A stretch of 64,000 bases of DNA from contig NC_016041.1 in NCBI RefSeq assembly GCF_000226565.1, positions 806,001 to 870,000 of the forward strand, in the 5' to 3' direction. Below, one piece after another: positions 45,551 to 55,245 of this stretch (positions are counted from its first letter, which is position 1; the number at the start of each line of letters is the position of its first letter). The DNA is from Glaciecola nitratireducens FR1064 (GTDB lineage Bacteria; Pseudomonadota; Gammaproteobacteria; Enterobacterales; Alteromonadaceae). The translations under genes and the position numbers were made by a program. The notes under the pieces are model-generated. The model saw nothing but the letters and a program-made list of their open reading frames with translations, was not told the origin of the DNA and ran no database searches.

Positions 45551-46414
45551 ATGAAAAATATGATAGGAAAAAGCGTTTTAGCACTATCACTCGCTGGGCT
45601 ATTTGCATCTTCTGCATTTTCCCAAGGCCGTTTCGATGACGTTGAAGTGAAATCACAATCGGTAGGCGGCTCGGTGCATATGCTAGTTGGAGCGGGCGGT
45701 AATATCGGCGTTTCTGCTGGGCCTGATGGACTACTGATCGTTGATGATCAATATGCTGATCTAGCAGACAAAATTGCAGTAAGCCTTGCTGATATAAGCA
45801 AAGAGCAGACTCGCTATGTCATCAACACGCATTTTCACGGCGATCACACTGGTTCAAACGCATTTTTTAGTAAGCACAAACAAGCGACGATATTTGCCCA
45901 TGAAAATGTGCGTGTTCGTTTAGCTGCAGGAGAAGATACCGATCCTGCTATGCTGCCTGTTGTAACGTATGACAAAGGTGTTAAGTTTCATATGAACGGT
46001 GACACAGTGCATGTATTCCATCTTGCGTCTGCGCACACAGATGGCGATAGTGCGGTTTGGTTTGAACAACCCGATGTAATGCATACCGGTGATTTATTCT
46101 TTAAAGATTGGTTCCCGTTTATAGACTTAAATTCAGGTGGCTCAGTGGTGGGCTATATAGCTGCAGTTGAAACGTTGTTGACGATGATTGATAATGACAC
46201 GAAAGTTATCCCAGGACACGGTGCGTTGGCTAACAAGGCCGATTACGTGCGCTTCTTAGATATGATTAAGAAAACCTACGCTTATGTTCAGGCTAAAAAG
46301 ATGGCTGGTATGAGTGAAGACGATATGGTTGCCGCTGGGCTGGAAGATAAGTGGAAAAGCTGGTCTTGGAACTTCATTACTGAAGAAAGATGGATAAGAA
46401 CCTTATACAAGTAG
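45551..46414 (+). CDS. Exported metallo-beta-lactamase-fold hydrolase
   Basis: A 287-residue MBL-fold protein with a Sec signal peptide (about 1-24, AFS-Q). The zinc motif is HFHGDH (about 91-96), with further ligand His/Asp in ASAHTDGDSAVW, VMHTGDLFF and VIPGHG. The lack of flanking B1/B3 lactamase features and the presence of the LVGAGGNIGVSAGPDG segment point to the large family of uncharacterised periplasmic cyclase/hydrolase-like MBL proteins. I would not claim beta-lactamase activity. Its 3' end overlaps the GNAT gene by 25 bases. Confidence 0.85.
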   Translation: MKNMIGKSVLALSLAGLFASSAFSQGRFDDVEVKSQSVGGSVHMLVGAGGNIGVSAGPDGLLIVDDQYADLADKIAVSLADISKEQTRYVINTHFHGDHTGSNAFFSKHKQATIFAHENVRVRLAAGEDTDPAMLPVVTYDKGVKFHMNGDTVHVFHLASAHTDGDSAVWFEQPDVMHTGDLFFKDWFPFIDLNSGGSVVGYIAAVETLLTMIDNDTKVIPGHGALANKADYVRFLDMIKKTYAYVQAKKMAGMSEDDMVAAGLEDKWKSWSWNFITEERWIRTLYK

Positions 46415-46911
46415 GTTCTGATATTGAATTAAGGGCAGCCGCAATAGAAGATCTTGCGGCTGTATCCGCTTGGTTTGTTCCCCGCAAACTAGCAAGTTCA
46501 GCAGAGGAACGAGAATTAATCCGTCAGTGGGCGGGCCCAAAAATCAGGTACCCCTGTTCAGCCGAACAGCTCGCATTTCATGTTATCAACGGTAATTACC
46601 AATCTTTTACACTAACTGAGAACAACAACATTGTTGGCTTTGGCCAAATTCAACTAGTGAAACAGCGTGCGCATCTAGCTCGACTCGTGATTAATCCAAA
46701 TTATAGAGGTTTGGGCTTGGCTAAACGTTTGTTATCTGAACTTATTGAAAATGCCCAGCAACAAATTCAGGTAAAAGAAGTGTCGTTGTTTGTTTATCTT
46801 GAAAACACAACTGCAATTGCTTGTTATACAAAATTTGGATTTGCAGAGTCGGCGACGCCTCCTGGCATAAATGCCCTCGACGGCTGTCGCTTTATGACTC
46901 TGCGTTATTAA
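46390..46911 (+). CDS. GNAT-family N-acetyltransferase
   Basis: A 173-residue cytoplasmic acetyltransferase. The acetyl-CoA site is LARLVINPNYRGLGLAKRLLSEL (R/Q-x-x-G-x-G/A type, residues about 97-119), and the terminal VYLENTTAIACYTKFGFAES is typical. The acceptor is unknown. The gene starts inside the 3' end of the MBL-fold gene, which indicates translational coupling. It converges with the amidohydrolase gene after five bases. Confidence 0.88.
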   Translation: MDKNLIQVGSDIELRAAAIEDLAAVSAWFVPRKLASSAEERELIRQWAGPKIRYPCSAEQLAFHVINGNYQSFTLTENNNIVGFGQIQLVKQRAHLARLVINPNYRGLGLAKRLLSELIENAQQQIQVKEVSLFVYLENTTAIACYTKFGFAESATPPGINALDGCRFMTLRY

Positions 46912-46916
46912 GGTTT

Positions 46917-48599
46917 TTATTTAGCAAATACTTGCTGACCATTTATCCATGTTTCTAATACTTGGGTATCGCGAATATCTGACGCTGGCCCAGTAAAGAT
47001 GTCTCTATCAATAAAGATGAAGTCAGCACGCTTACCTACTTCTAAGGTACCAAGTTTGTCTTCTTGAAAAGCTGCATAAGCTGCGTCTAAGGTAAAGCCA
47101 CGAAGTGCATCTTCAACAGACACTTTTTCTTCAGGTATCCATCCCATTTTAGGTTCATTTTCACTACTTTGACGCGTCACTGCCGCATGCAGTCCATGAA
47201 AGGCGTTCGCAAGTTCTACTGGGAAGTCAGAGCCAAAGGCGATCCTTGAGCCTTGGTCTAAAAAAGTTCTCCAAGCATAGGCTCCTTTTAATCTTGCTTT
47301 ACCAATGCGATCTTCAGCCATGTTCATATCGCTTGTGGCATGAGTTGGCTGCATTGATGGAATAATACCAAGCTCTTTGAATAGAGGTATATCCTCTACT
47401 GCAACAACCTGAGCATGCTCAATGCGATGCCGCTGTGTATTCTCTGGGAAGGTCTTGAAGGTTTTAGCAAACTGCTGTAGCGCTAATCTGTTAGCTCTGT
47501 CACCAATTGCATGAAAGTTAAGCTGGAAATTAGCGCCAAGTACCTGTGAAAACAAACTTGGTAAGCTTTCCTGCGGGGTAACTAATAATCCATGATTATC
47601 TTTATCATCCGAGTAGGGCTCAATTAACGCAGCTCCGCGACTTCCTAATGCTCCATCACCATAAGCCTTCACACTTCTAATGCTTAGCATATCGTTCTTT
47701 GTTGTGATGTGGCCAGCCGCGAGCATGTCATTAATTTGTGGGTCTGTGGCCGCAATCATTGCGTATATTCTAAATTTAAGCTCTCCAGATTGTGCTTGCT
47801 GCTGATAAAAATCATACACTTGTTTGCTGATACCTGCGTCATGCACGCTGGTGATGCCTAACGACAATAAATGCTCAGACGCTGCATTAAGTTGCTGGGA
47901 CAGCTGGTCTACATCCGCCGCTGGGATTAATTTCGTTACCAAAGATTCGGCGTTATCGATTAAGACGCCTGTTGGTTGACCATTTTTGTCTTTTACTATT
48001 TCGCCGCCAGCCGGTGAGGGCGTATTTGCGTCAATTCCAGCTAACTTCAAGGCTGCGCTATTTACCCATACTGCGTGTCCATCAACTCTTGATAACACAA
48101 CTGGACGATCCTTTAGCGCTGCGTCTAAACTTTCTTTACTTGGAAATGCGTTGCTTGACCATAAGACCTGATTCCAGCCTCTGCCAATAAGCCACTGTGT
48201 GGTTGTGGATTTCGCGCTGTCTTTTGGTAATGCGTGAGCACTTACAAACTCTAAAACTCTCTTAACCGCTTCGTCTTCACTTTTGGTGCCGCGTAAATCA
48301 ATTTCTAATAGGTTCTGTCCTAAACCCAAAATATGCCCATGAGCATCAATTAAGCCGGGTAACATAACGCGGCCTTTCCCGTCTATTTTTGTAACAATTC
48401 CACCGGGTTCTTGGGTCAGATTCATGCCGACAATAAATTCGTCTTCAAACGCAATATTGGTGAACGTGATTAATTTGCCTTGTTGATTCAAGGTGTAGCC
48501 TTTTACATTCTCAATAAACGTAAGTGAGAAGGCCGATGTGGAAAATAACGCGAGTATAAGCGTGCTTGTCCTGAGCAGTGTTTTAAGCATTGATTTCAT
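46917..48599 (-). CDS. Exported YtcJ-like amidohydrolase
   Basis: A 560-residue metal-dependent hydrolase of the amidohydrolase_3 (YtcJ) group. A signal peptide covers about 1-25. The metal motif DAHGHILGLG (near 84) replaces the usual HxH with H-x-H as HGH; later ligands occur in NFHAIGDRANR, IEHAQVV and AFGSDFPVE. The substrate is unknown; relatives with this layout act on amides, hydantoins or N-acyl compounds. It is followed by the PLP enzyme gene upstream on the same strand (41 bases). Confidence 0.88.
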   Translation of the reverse strand: MKSMLKTLLRTSTLILALFSTSAFSLTFIENVKGYTLNQQGKLITFTNIAFEDEFIVGMNLTQEPGGIVTKIDGKGRVMLPGLIDAHGHILGLGQNLLEIDLRGTKSEDEAVKRVLEFVSAHALPKDSAKSTTTQWLIGRGWNQVLWSSNAFPSKESLDAALKDRPVVLSRVDGHAVWVNSAALKLAGIDANTPSPAGGEIVKDKNGQPTGVLIDNAESLVTKLIPAADVDQLSQQLNAASEHLLSLGITSVHDAGISKQVYDFYQQQAQSGELKFRIYAMIAATDPQINDMLAAGHITTKNDMLSIRSVKAYGDGALGSRGAALIEPYSDDKDNHGLLVTPQESLPSLFSQVLGANFQLNFHAIGDRANRLALQQFAKTFKTFPENTQRHRIEHAQVVAVEDIPLFKELGIIPSMQPTHATSDMNMAEDRIGKARLKGAYAWRTFLDQGSRIAFGSDFPVELANAFHGLHAAVTRQSSENEPKMGWIPEEKVSVEDALRGFTLDAAYAAFQEDKLGTLEVGKRADFIFIDRDIFTGPASDIRDTQVLETWINGQQVFAK

Positions 48600-48640
48600 T
48601 TACATTCCTTTTGGTGTCAATTTTATTTTTGTAAAACAGT

Positions 48641-49648
48641 TTAAGCTTCTGGATTCATTATTGGGGGCTGCGTTAGATAATCCTGCTGCCATATTTTTTG
48701 CATTGATGCCTGACTAATATTTCCACCCGATAATAACACTAGCACCTTCTGGTTGGCAGGTTTATCACTCAACCAAGCTGCCACGGCTGCCATGGTCATG
48801 GCGCAGGTTGGCTCTATGTGTAATTTTAACAAATGATGTAACCATTGTGTCCAATAAGCAATTTGTTGTTCTTCTACCTCGTAAAAGTCATCGACCGTTT
48901 TTAATATTTCGAAGGTATGTTCGCCAATAGCGGGCGTCGCTGCGCCGTCGGCCAAAGTATCTGGCGGGCCATCAAGGCGTTCAATCTTTCCGCTTTGCAA
49001 ACTTCGCGCAGCATCATTTGCATTTAAAGGCTCAGCACCCACAACCTCAGCATTGGGTAAACGCGCTTTGGTTGCAATAATGGCACCGGATAGCAGACCA
49101 CCACCACCACATGGGGCAAAAACGCCATTTGGCTCGACGCCAGTTTCTGCTAGTTGCTGCAGAGCCTCTAAGGTTACGGTACCTTGGCCTGCAATAATAT
49201 CAGGATGATTAAACGGCGGGATCCAAAGCGTTCCTTCCTCATGGCTTGCTTTTTCAACGGCAATATCTGCTTCTTCTCTGCTAGCAAATCTGTTTATTTG
49301 TGCACCATAAAACTCAGTTGCCGCCGCTTTGATGGGGGAAATAGTGTCTGCACAGTAAATTGAAACAGGAATGCCAAATTGCCCACAGGCAAAGGCCACT
49401 GCTTGCGCATGGTTTCCTGATGAATTGGCGATAACACGTTGAGGAAGTGCTCCTTGCTCATGCAGTTTAGCTAATATGTTGGTTGCTCCGCGTAGTTTAA
49501 ATGCACCTGTTCGCTGTAAACATTCAGCTTTGAAGTAAATTTGATGACCGAGCCAGTGATTGAGCAAACGCGATTCAAATATCGGTGTTTGTTTTACAAT
49601 GCCACTAATGCGTGTTTGTGCCGCTTCTATATCAGCTATCGATACCAT
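48641..49648 (-). CDS. PLP-dependent threonine/serine dehydratase-like enzyme
   Basis: A 335-residue fold-type II PLP enzyme. The PLP Lys is in RTGAFKLRGATN (near 52), the substrate loop is NSSGNHAQAVA, and the phosphate loop is PCGGGGLLSGA. There is no regulatory ACT domain, so it matches catabolic threonine dehydratase, serine racemase or related lyases. Sequence alone does not separate these. It is transcribed with, and upstream of, the amidohydrolase. Confidence 0.88.
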   Translation of the reverse strand: MVSIADIEAAQTRISGIVKQTPIFESRLLNHWLGHQIYFKAECLQRTGAFKLRGATNILAKLHEQGALPQRVIANSSGNHAQAVAFACGQFGIPVSIYCADTISPIKAAATEFYGAQINRFASREEADIAVEKASHEEGTLWIPPFNHPDIIAGQGTVTLEALQQLAETGVEPNGVFAPCGGGGLLSGAIIATKARLPNAEVVGAEPLNANDAARSLQSGKIERLDGPPDTLADGAATPAIGEHTFEILKTVDDFYEVEEQQIAYWTQWLHHLLKLHIEPTCAMTMAAVAAWLSDKPANQKVLVLLSGGNISQASMQKIWQQDYLTQPPIMNPEA

Positions 49649-49901
49649 CTAAAAAATATCCTTTTAGGAGAACACTAATTCGTTTCACCGTGTTTTCATA
49701 TTAAGCACTAGTTTAAACGTATCCGGTTTTTATATGAAGCGTTAGCAGAAAAAATCTCTGTGCAGCGGGCGGAAGCGCAAGTAAAGCGCTACTTTATGTT
49801 TTCGATACCTATCGCAAAGGGAAGTTGTGGAAAAACATTCAAAATTTGCTATTGTCGTTTGCCTAAATAGGAAGACATACACACTTAAAAAGGATGCCGC
49901 T

Positions 49902-50276
49902 ATGGGGCTGTTAGATGGTTTATTAGGAAACGCTTCAAAAATTGACGTTTCATCGGTTACGGAAGAACTAGCACCGATACTTTCTAGTGCTGAACAAGTA
50001 GTAGAAGCCTACAAAATGGTTCGGGACTTGATTGTATTTACTGATAAAAGATTAATGTTTATTGATAAACAAGGTGTTACGGGTAAGAAAGTTGATTATT
50101 TATCAATTCCCTATCGAGCAATTACACAAGTAAAGGTAGAAACTGCGGGGCATTTTGATATGGACTGTGATCTTAAGATATGGGTTTCAGGTCAATCAGA
50201 ACCAATCGAGACCAAGTTAAAATCCGGTTTGGCGCAAGATGTCCAAAAGACCCTAGCAAATATGATGTTTACCTAA
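49902..50276 (+). CDS. Bacterial PH-domain protein
   Basis: A 124-residue single-domain protein. I start at the ATG at 49902, behind AAAGGA (49888-49893). The motif EAYKMVRDLIVFTDKRLMFIDKQG followed by KKVDYLSIPYRAITQVKVET is the signature of the bacterial pleckstrin-homology family (PF08000). The role is unknown; there is no membrane segment. It stands alone. Confidence 0.88.
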   Translation: MGLLDGLLGNASKIDVSSVTEELAPILSSAEQVVEAYKMVRDLIVFTDKRLMFIDKQGVTGKKVDYLSIPYRAITQVKVETAGHFDMDCDLKIWVSGQSEPIETKLKSGLAQDVQKTLANMMFT

Positions 50277-50411
50277 GATAAAGTCAGCGTTAAGTGCACC
50301 AACATTACGAACCAACGAGAAACCATAAATGACCATTCTAAAAAACAAAGCCTTAGTAGTCTGGTCATTATTATTGTCGCCTCAATTAAGCTCGGTCGAT
50401 AACGCAGACAT

Positions 50412-50441
50412 AAAAAATGCGCCTTCGATAGTGAAGGCGCA
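50412..50441 (-). terminator. Rho-independent terminator of the DPP-IV-like gene (minus strand)
   Basis: Perfect 9-bp stem TGCGCCTTC (50418-50426) / GAAGGCGCA (50433-50441) with a 6-nt loop; on the minus strand it is followed by six T residues (50417-50412). It lies about 65 bases after the stop. Confidence 0.88.
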
Positions 50442-50505
50442 CTGTTAGTAAAAAACAATATCAAGTAAGTACCTTATCTGCTTACTGAATCGTGACCTGA
50501 AGCTA

Positions 50506-52731
50506 TTATTCTACCGTTTTCATTGGCTGCAAATGTTTGTCAAAGAAATTGGTGATTGTTTTATACAAATGAATTCCGGTATTTTTACCACGAATGCTAT
50601 GTTTCTTACCTGGGTAATCCATTACTTCAAACGGCAGGGCTAAGTCCTGCAAATGTTTGTATAACATGGTGCTGTGAGTAAATAACACATTGTCATCCGC
50701 CATACCGTGGTAAATTAGCAAATCACCTTTAAGGTCTTTGGCATATGGAAATACGGATGAGTCCGTATAGGCTTGGTCATCTGTCTTTGGATTGCCCATG
50801 TACCGTTCTGTGTAATGAGTGTCATATAAACGCCAGTCGGTAACGGGTGCGCCTGACACGCCTGCTGCAAAGTAGTCACCACCTTTGAACATTGTCATCA
50901 GCGTCATATAGCCACCGTAGCTGTGCCCATGTACTCCAATTCTTGCTGGGTCAACATAATCTAAGGTGCGTAAAAACTTCACTCCAGCTATTTGATCGTC
51001 TACTTCAACAAAGCCCATTTTTTTGAATAACGGATCTTCGAAGGCCTTGCCTCTGTTATATGAACCACGATTATCGACTGTAAAGACAACATAGCCTTTG
51101 CTAACCCAATGCTGCATTAATAGACCACGATTGCCACCCCAGCTGTTGGTGACTGTTTGAGCATGAGGACCGCCATATAAATAAACGATAACCGGGTGTT
51201 TGCCTTTCAATTCTGTTGGCTTATATAGGCGATAGTGAAGGTCGGTACCATTTTGCGCTTTTATCTTGCCAAACTCCGGCTTAACCCAGCTATCGGTATA
51301 GGCAAATAAGGGATGGTCTTTATCGACTTTGTTTTCTTCAAGCCAAGTGATCATGCTGCCGTCGGCTTGATGCAAACTGACTTGTGCAGGCGAGTTAGTG
51401 CTTGAATGCGAATCCACATATACCGAAGCGTCAGAGCTGAAGGTCGCACTGTGGAATCGATTCGCTTCACTTAGTCGAGTTATATTGCTGCCATCAAGTG
51501 ACACTGAATAGACATGACTTTCCAATACAGTGTCTTTGCGTCCTTGAAAGTAGATAAGTCCTTTCTTTTCGTCAATGGCTTTGATGCTTTCAACAACCCA
51601 GTCACCTTGGGTGATTTGTCGAACGAGTTCACCGTTATTACGATACAAGTAAAGGTGTTTAAAGCCATCGCGTTCTGAGGCCCAAACGAAATGTTTGTTG
51701 TCTGCCAAAAAACGTAAATCGAAATTTAAGTTAACCCACGTGTTGCTGGTTTCTTGCAATAGCACTGTTTGCTCGCCGCTATCAATATTCACCGCGTTCA
51801 AGTTAAGTATTTGCTGGTCGCGAGATTGCGTTTGATAAGTCAACGTGGATGAATCCATCCAATTAGCGCGAGCCAAATATATATCTTTGTTTTCGCCCAA
51901 GTCTACCCAACGAACTTTGCCACTATCGAGGTTGGCGACAGCCAATTCAATATACACATTATTGCTGCCGGCTTTAGGATACTTCTGCTCTATAGTGCTA
52001 ATAGAGTCGGCATAGATTTCTGAGCGCACGATGTTGTCAACGGGGCTTTCATCAACCTTCGTAAAAGCAATGTGCTTTTCGTCTTTTGACCACCAATAGC
52101 CTGTCATGCGGCCCATTTCTTCTTGTGCGACAAACTCGGCCATGCCGTATTTAATGTCGCCGCCGCCTTTGGTTGTGATGGCTTGTTCTTTTCCTGTTGC
52201 GACGTTCATCACATATAAATTTTGCTCACGAATGTAGGAAATAAAGTTTCCTTTTGGTGAGAATTTAATGTCAGTTTCAAATGCGTCTGTCTCTAGTAAT
52301 CGTTTGGCTTTTTTATCGCCAATTTTAAAGTAGTAGACGTCTCCAGCTAAGGGAAATAGTAAAGCACTGCCGTCATTAGACCAATCATAAGTAATGATGC
52401 CGCTGCCGTAGACACGCATCCGCTCGCGGCGCGTTTTTTCTTCGTCGGATAAGACTTCGGGACCAGTATGTAGGTCGTCTGAATTAAATAGAATTTGTGT
52501 TTTACCAGTAGGGATGTGATATTCCCATAGGTCATATCGATCGTAGTCAGCTTCTTTTCCTTTCAAAAAAGTCACTCGCTGACCATCTGGCGATACTTGA
52601 ATACCTTTTGGCGTGCTGCCTGATAAAGAGGGTGACTGGTGAATGCGCTCAATGCTGAGCGTTTCTGCATTTACATTTGAGGTTAAGCTGAACCCAAACG
52701 CGCAAGCTAAAGTAATGATTAGTCTGTTCAT
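50506..52731 (-). CDS. S9 family dipeptidyl peptidase IV-like peptidase
   Basis: A 741-residue exported serine peptidase. The start is the ATG at 52731, which gives a signal peptide (MNRLIITLACAFGFSLTSNVNA); the longer frame upstream is not credible. A beta-propeller domain (about 60-480) has FVAQEEMGRMTGYWWSKDEK, the double-Glu motif that anchors the substrate N terminus. The alpha/beta-hydrolase domain has VYLYGGPHAQ, the nucleophile in GHSYGGYM, the Asp in HGMADDNV, and the His in GKKHSI. It would release X-Pro/X-Ala dipeptides in the periplasm. Confidence 0.94.
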   Translation of the reverse strand: MNRLIITLACAFGFSLTSNVNAETLSIERIHQSPSLSGSTPKGIQVSPDGQRVTFLKGKEADYDRYDLWEYHIPTGKTQILFNSDDLHTGPEVLSDEEKTRRERMRVYGSGIITYDWSNDGSALLFPLAGDVYYFKIGDKKAKRLLETDAFETDIKFSPKGNFISYIREQNLYVMNVATGKEQAITTKGGGDIKYGMAEFVAQEEMGRMTGYWWSKDEKHIAFTKVDESPVDNIVRSEIYADSISTIEQKYPKAGSNNVYIELAVANLDSGKVRWVDLGENKDIYLARANWMDSSTLTYQTQSRDQQILNLNAVNIDSGEQTVLLQETSNTWVNLNFDLRFLADNKHFVWASERDGFKHLYLYRNNGELVRQITQGDWVVESIKAIDEKKGLIYFQGRKDTVLESHVYSVSLDGSNITRLSEANRFHSATFSSDASVYVDSHSSTNSPAQVSLHQADGSMITWLEENKVDKDHPLFAYTDSWVKPEFGKIKAQNGTDLHYRLYKPTELKGKHPVIVYLYGGPHAQTVTNSWGGNRGLLMQHWVSKGYVVFTVDNRGSYNRGKAFEDPLFKKMGFVEVDDQIAGVKFLRTLDYVDPARIGVHGHSYGGYMTLMTMFKGGDYFAAGVSGAPVTDWRLYDTHYTERYMGNPKTDDQAYTDSSVFPYAKDLKGDLLIYHGMADDNVLFTHSTMLYKHLQDLALPFEVMDYPGKKHSIRGKNTGIHLYKTITNFFDKHLQPMKTVE

Positions 52732-52801
52732 AATGAATTGTTCGTCGTTCACGTTGTTATTGTTTGAATGGCGCAAAAGAGTATCACAACCTAGGTAAAA
52801 T

Positions 52802-53431
52802 ATGACTGAAAAATACAAAGCATTGGTGCTCGGCGCGTCAGGTTTAGTTGGCAAAGCGCTGGTTAATCAACTATGTCAGGACGACCGATATTCACAGGTA
52901 ACGTGTTTGGTGCGCTCACCGTTATCAAAAGCGCAGTACCATGATCCACTAAATAAAATACAGGCCATTGTCATAGACTTCGAGGAGCTTCAGGACTATC
53001 AAGGTTACTTTTCAGTTGAACACGTTTTTTGTTGTTTAGGCACGACGATTAAACAAGCGGGTTCGCAGTCAAACTTCCGACGTGTCGATTTTCAGTTTGT
53101 GCACGTTGCGGCGCAATTAACGCGGGCACAGCGTGCTAAAAGCTTTGTTTGGATTTCTTCTGTTGGCGCGAACGCGAAGAGTGGTAACTTTTATCTAAAA
53201 GTAAAAGGGGAATTAGAAAACGCCATCCTTAGTATGCCGCAGCTAGACAATGCCGCTGCTGTGCGGCCTAGTTTACTGCTAGGGCAGCGCACGCAAAAGC
53301 GCACGGCGGAAAGTTGGGGAATTGCCATCATGAAGGTGTTGTCGCCCATAATGTTTGGTCCTTTAGCTAAATATCGACCAGTGAGCGCGAACCAAGTGGC
53401 TTATCAGATGATCCAACTGCAAGTTTTCTGA
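52802..53431 (+). CDS. NAD(P)-binding atypical SDR, HTATIP2-like
   Basis: A 209-residue Rossmann protein with LVLGASGLVGKALVNQL at the start, HVFCCLGTTIKQAGSQ in the middle, and FVWISSVGANAKSGNFYLKVKGELE (containing the Ser and YxxxK catalytic residues). The pattern matches the HTATIP2/TIP30-like oxidoreductases. Substrate unknown. It diverges from the DPP-IV gene across 70 bases. Confidence 0.88.
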   Translation: MTEKYKALVLGASGLVGKALVNQLCQDDRYSQVTCLVRSPLSKAQYHDPLNKIQAIVIDFEELQDYQGYFSVEHVFCCLGTTIKQAGSQSNFRRVDFQFVHVAAQLTRAQRAKSFVWISSVGANAKSGNFYLKVKGELENAILSMPQLDNAAAVRPSLLLGQRTQKRTAESWGIAIMKVLSPIMFGPLAKYRPVSANQVAYQMIQLQVF

Positions 53432-53569
53432 AATAGGACTGGCGATAGAGGGGCATAATTACTATACTCGCGCCGATTTTTAGCTAAAGTTAATCTTAAT
53501 TTGCATCGATAAGCTATATAGGGACATACTAAGTATGTTCCTTCATGAAGTTTTAAGAGGCAATTCATT

Positions 53570-53938
53570 ATGGCTACAGCTATTCCAACAGATGTTGAAA
53601 CACTGATAGAAAATATAAGAATTGAACAGTTCTGGTGGGACGGGGTACAAATTAAAATCCCTTTTCATTGCGTGTACGCATGCATTCCTAATCCAGTAGC
53701 TGATGAATGGAAGCTGATCAATGGTGTCAAAGTGCCTTTGATCCGTGTCGACAAGTATCTAATCCCGCTTTGGGACCCTTTTCATCAAAACATGTCTGAG
53801 ATGCCCAAGCTTGCGGTAGTGATATCGCATCATAAAGGCAATCAATTTGGATTATTTGCTTATCCAGCCGATCATATTGATGAACATATTATGCTGTCAT
53901 ACGACGAGTGGTTTGAAACCCAGTCTTCATTTCAATAA
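53570..53938 (+). CDS. Hypothetical protein, possibly CheW-like
   Basis: A 122-residue soluble protein that I do not firmly recognise. The order of segments, IKIPFHCVYACIPNP, then WKLINGVKVPLIRVDKYL, then KLAVVISHHKGNQFGLFAYPADHI, resembles the beta-barrel pattern of CheW domains (hydrophobic strand, G-x-V-P-x-x-x, VVI-x-x-x-x-G-x-x-x-D). No che genes are nearby. A ribosome site, AAGAGG, precedes the ATG. Confidence 0.6.
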   Translation: MATAIPTDVETLIENIRIEQFWWDGVQIKIPFHCVYACIPNPVADEWKLINGVKVPLIRVDKYLIPLWDPFHQNMSEMPKLAVVISHHKGNQFGLFAYPADHIDEHIMLSYDEWFETQSSFQ

Positions 53939-54044
53939 GGTATTGTGCGCCTTATGATTACTTTTAGCGGTGTTTCTGCTTTTATTGCAGCTGTCTATCT
54001 ATAGACAGCCAGCAGCCGATTAATAAGTAATTTACGGAGAACAC

Positions 54045-54566
54045 ATGCTCCCAGTAGCAGAAGTTTTTGGCGCAATAGCCGTTGTTTTTAATTTTATTGG
54101 ATACCGACAAAGCGATATTAACCGATATCGCTTTATTTCATCTATCGCGCTGTTGAGCGTTAGTATTCACTTTTTCTTGTTGGGCGCAATGGCCGCCGGT
54201 ATTGGCTGCATGCTGGCCAGTATTCGTAATATTGTTGCTATGAAGTATCGTGGTCTACCGGTCCTATTTACCTTCGTGACAGCCAATCTTTGTTTTTTCT
54301 TTTATGAATTGTTTTGGTTGAATCATAGCTGGACGATTGTGATTGCCTATGCTTCTTCACTCATATTCACGGTAGGCTCAATTACCCTAACGAGTGCTAA
54401 GATGATCCGTCAGTGGTTTATTTTAGCTGAAGTACTAGGCTTAGTTTACGCAATTATGGTTGGCAGTATATTTGGTACGGTATTTAATATAACTAACTTG
54501 TGCAGTATATTTTATACATTGTATCGAGATTCCTCGGCAGAAAAGAGCGCTTTACCTAAAGATTAA
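54045..54566 (+). CDS. YgjV-family inner-membrane protein
   Basis: A 173-residue protein with five or six predicted transmembrane helices. The EVFGAIAVVFNFIGYRQSD start, HFFLLGAMAAGIGCMLASIRN, and the terminal FNITNLCSIFYTLYRD match the YgjV (Imp-YgjV) family. No function is established. A terminator shared with the convergent ExbD gene follows. Confidence 0.88.
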   Translation: MLPVAEVFGAIAVVFNFIGYRQSDINRYRFISSIALLSVSIHFFLLGAMAAGIGCMLASIRNIVAMKYRGLPVLFTFVTANLCFFFYELFWLNHSWTIVIAYASSLIFTVGSITLTSAKMIRQWFILAEVLGLVYAIMVGSIFGTVFNITNLCSIFYTLYRDSSAEKSALPKD

Positions 54567-54593
54567 ATGAAGCATAGAGAAAAAATAGCAAAA

Positions 54594-54620
54594 AAAAACG
54601 CTGCATCAAGCAGCGTTTTT
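54594..54620. terminator. Bidirectional terminator between the YgjV-like and ExbD genes
   Basis: AAAAACGCTGC (54594-54604) and GCAGCGTTTTT (54610-54620) form an 11-bp stem with a 5-nt loop. A-rich and T-rich edges allow termination in both directions, which suits the two convergent genes. Confidence 0.85.
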
Positions 54621-54640
54621 GAATTTGTTTTGTAAGAGAG

Positions 54641-55048
54641 TTACTTCTCTTTTACCAACACTGATATTTTGCTAATACCCGCTAATTTAACTTGGTCCAT
54701 AACACTAACTACAACACCATGCTCAGTGTTTTCACTGGCTTGAATTGCAGCTGAGTCGGTGTCATTATTTGCTAAATACGTCTGTGCGTTCGCAACAACA
54801 CGACGGATATCAACAATACGACCGTTCATAAGTATTTGGCCTGACTCGTCAATTCTAATAGATAATGACTTACTATTTGGTGGTGGAGGACTATCGCTCT
54901 CTGGCGGACGCGTAGGCTCTAAGCCTTTCTCTGATGAGAAGGTCGTTGTCACGATAAAGAATATCAACATGATAAACACGATATCCAACATTGGTGTCAT
55001 GTCTACTGCTGCGTCCTCATCACCGGATGTATGTTTTTTTCTTTTCAT
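54641..55048 (-). CDS. ExbD/TolR-family biopolymer transporter
   Basis: A 135-residue energy-transducing protein. The ATG at 55048 gives the usual ExbD length; upstream in-frame starts (to 55177) would add an unrelated tail. Features are a short charged N terminus, the transmembrane helix with the proton-relay Asp in VDMTPMLDIVFIMLIFFIV (about 17-37), a Pro-rich linker (TRPPESDSPPPPN), and the periplasmic SIRIDESGQILMNGR domain. No exbB is visible next to it, so its partner must be encoded elsewhere. Confidence 0.9.
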   Translation of the reverse strand: MKRKKHTSGDEDAAVDMTPMLDIVFIMLIFFIVTTTFSSEKGLEPTRPPESDSPPPPNSKSLSIRIDESGQILMNGRIVDIRRVVANAQTYLANNDTDSAAIQASENTEHGVVVSVMDQVKLAGISKISVLVKEK

Positions 55049-55245
55049 TTTTACACTCAGTCCTTCTAATTCTGCTCTATAGCAATTCATCTTAGCGAAC
55101 AACATAGTATAGTAACTTGCTAGAAAAAGCATAGAGTTTTGTAAACGAATTTTACAAAAAACTATTTTTTCTTTCATTTGTTGTCAAAAACTAGCTTTGC
55201 GTCATGAATTTAAGCGATTTTGTAATTCTACTTTCCCTAACTCTA

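Noticed and set aside
45551-46414. Beta-lactamase resistance gene
   Set aside because: It has the MBL zinc motif, but that fold is shared by many hydrolases and B1/B3 hallmarks are missing.
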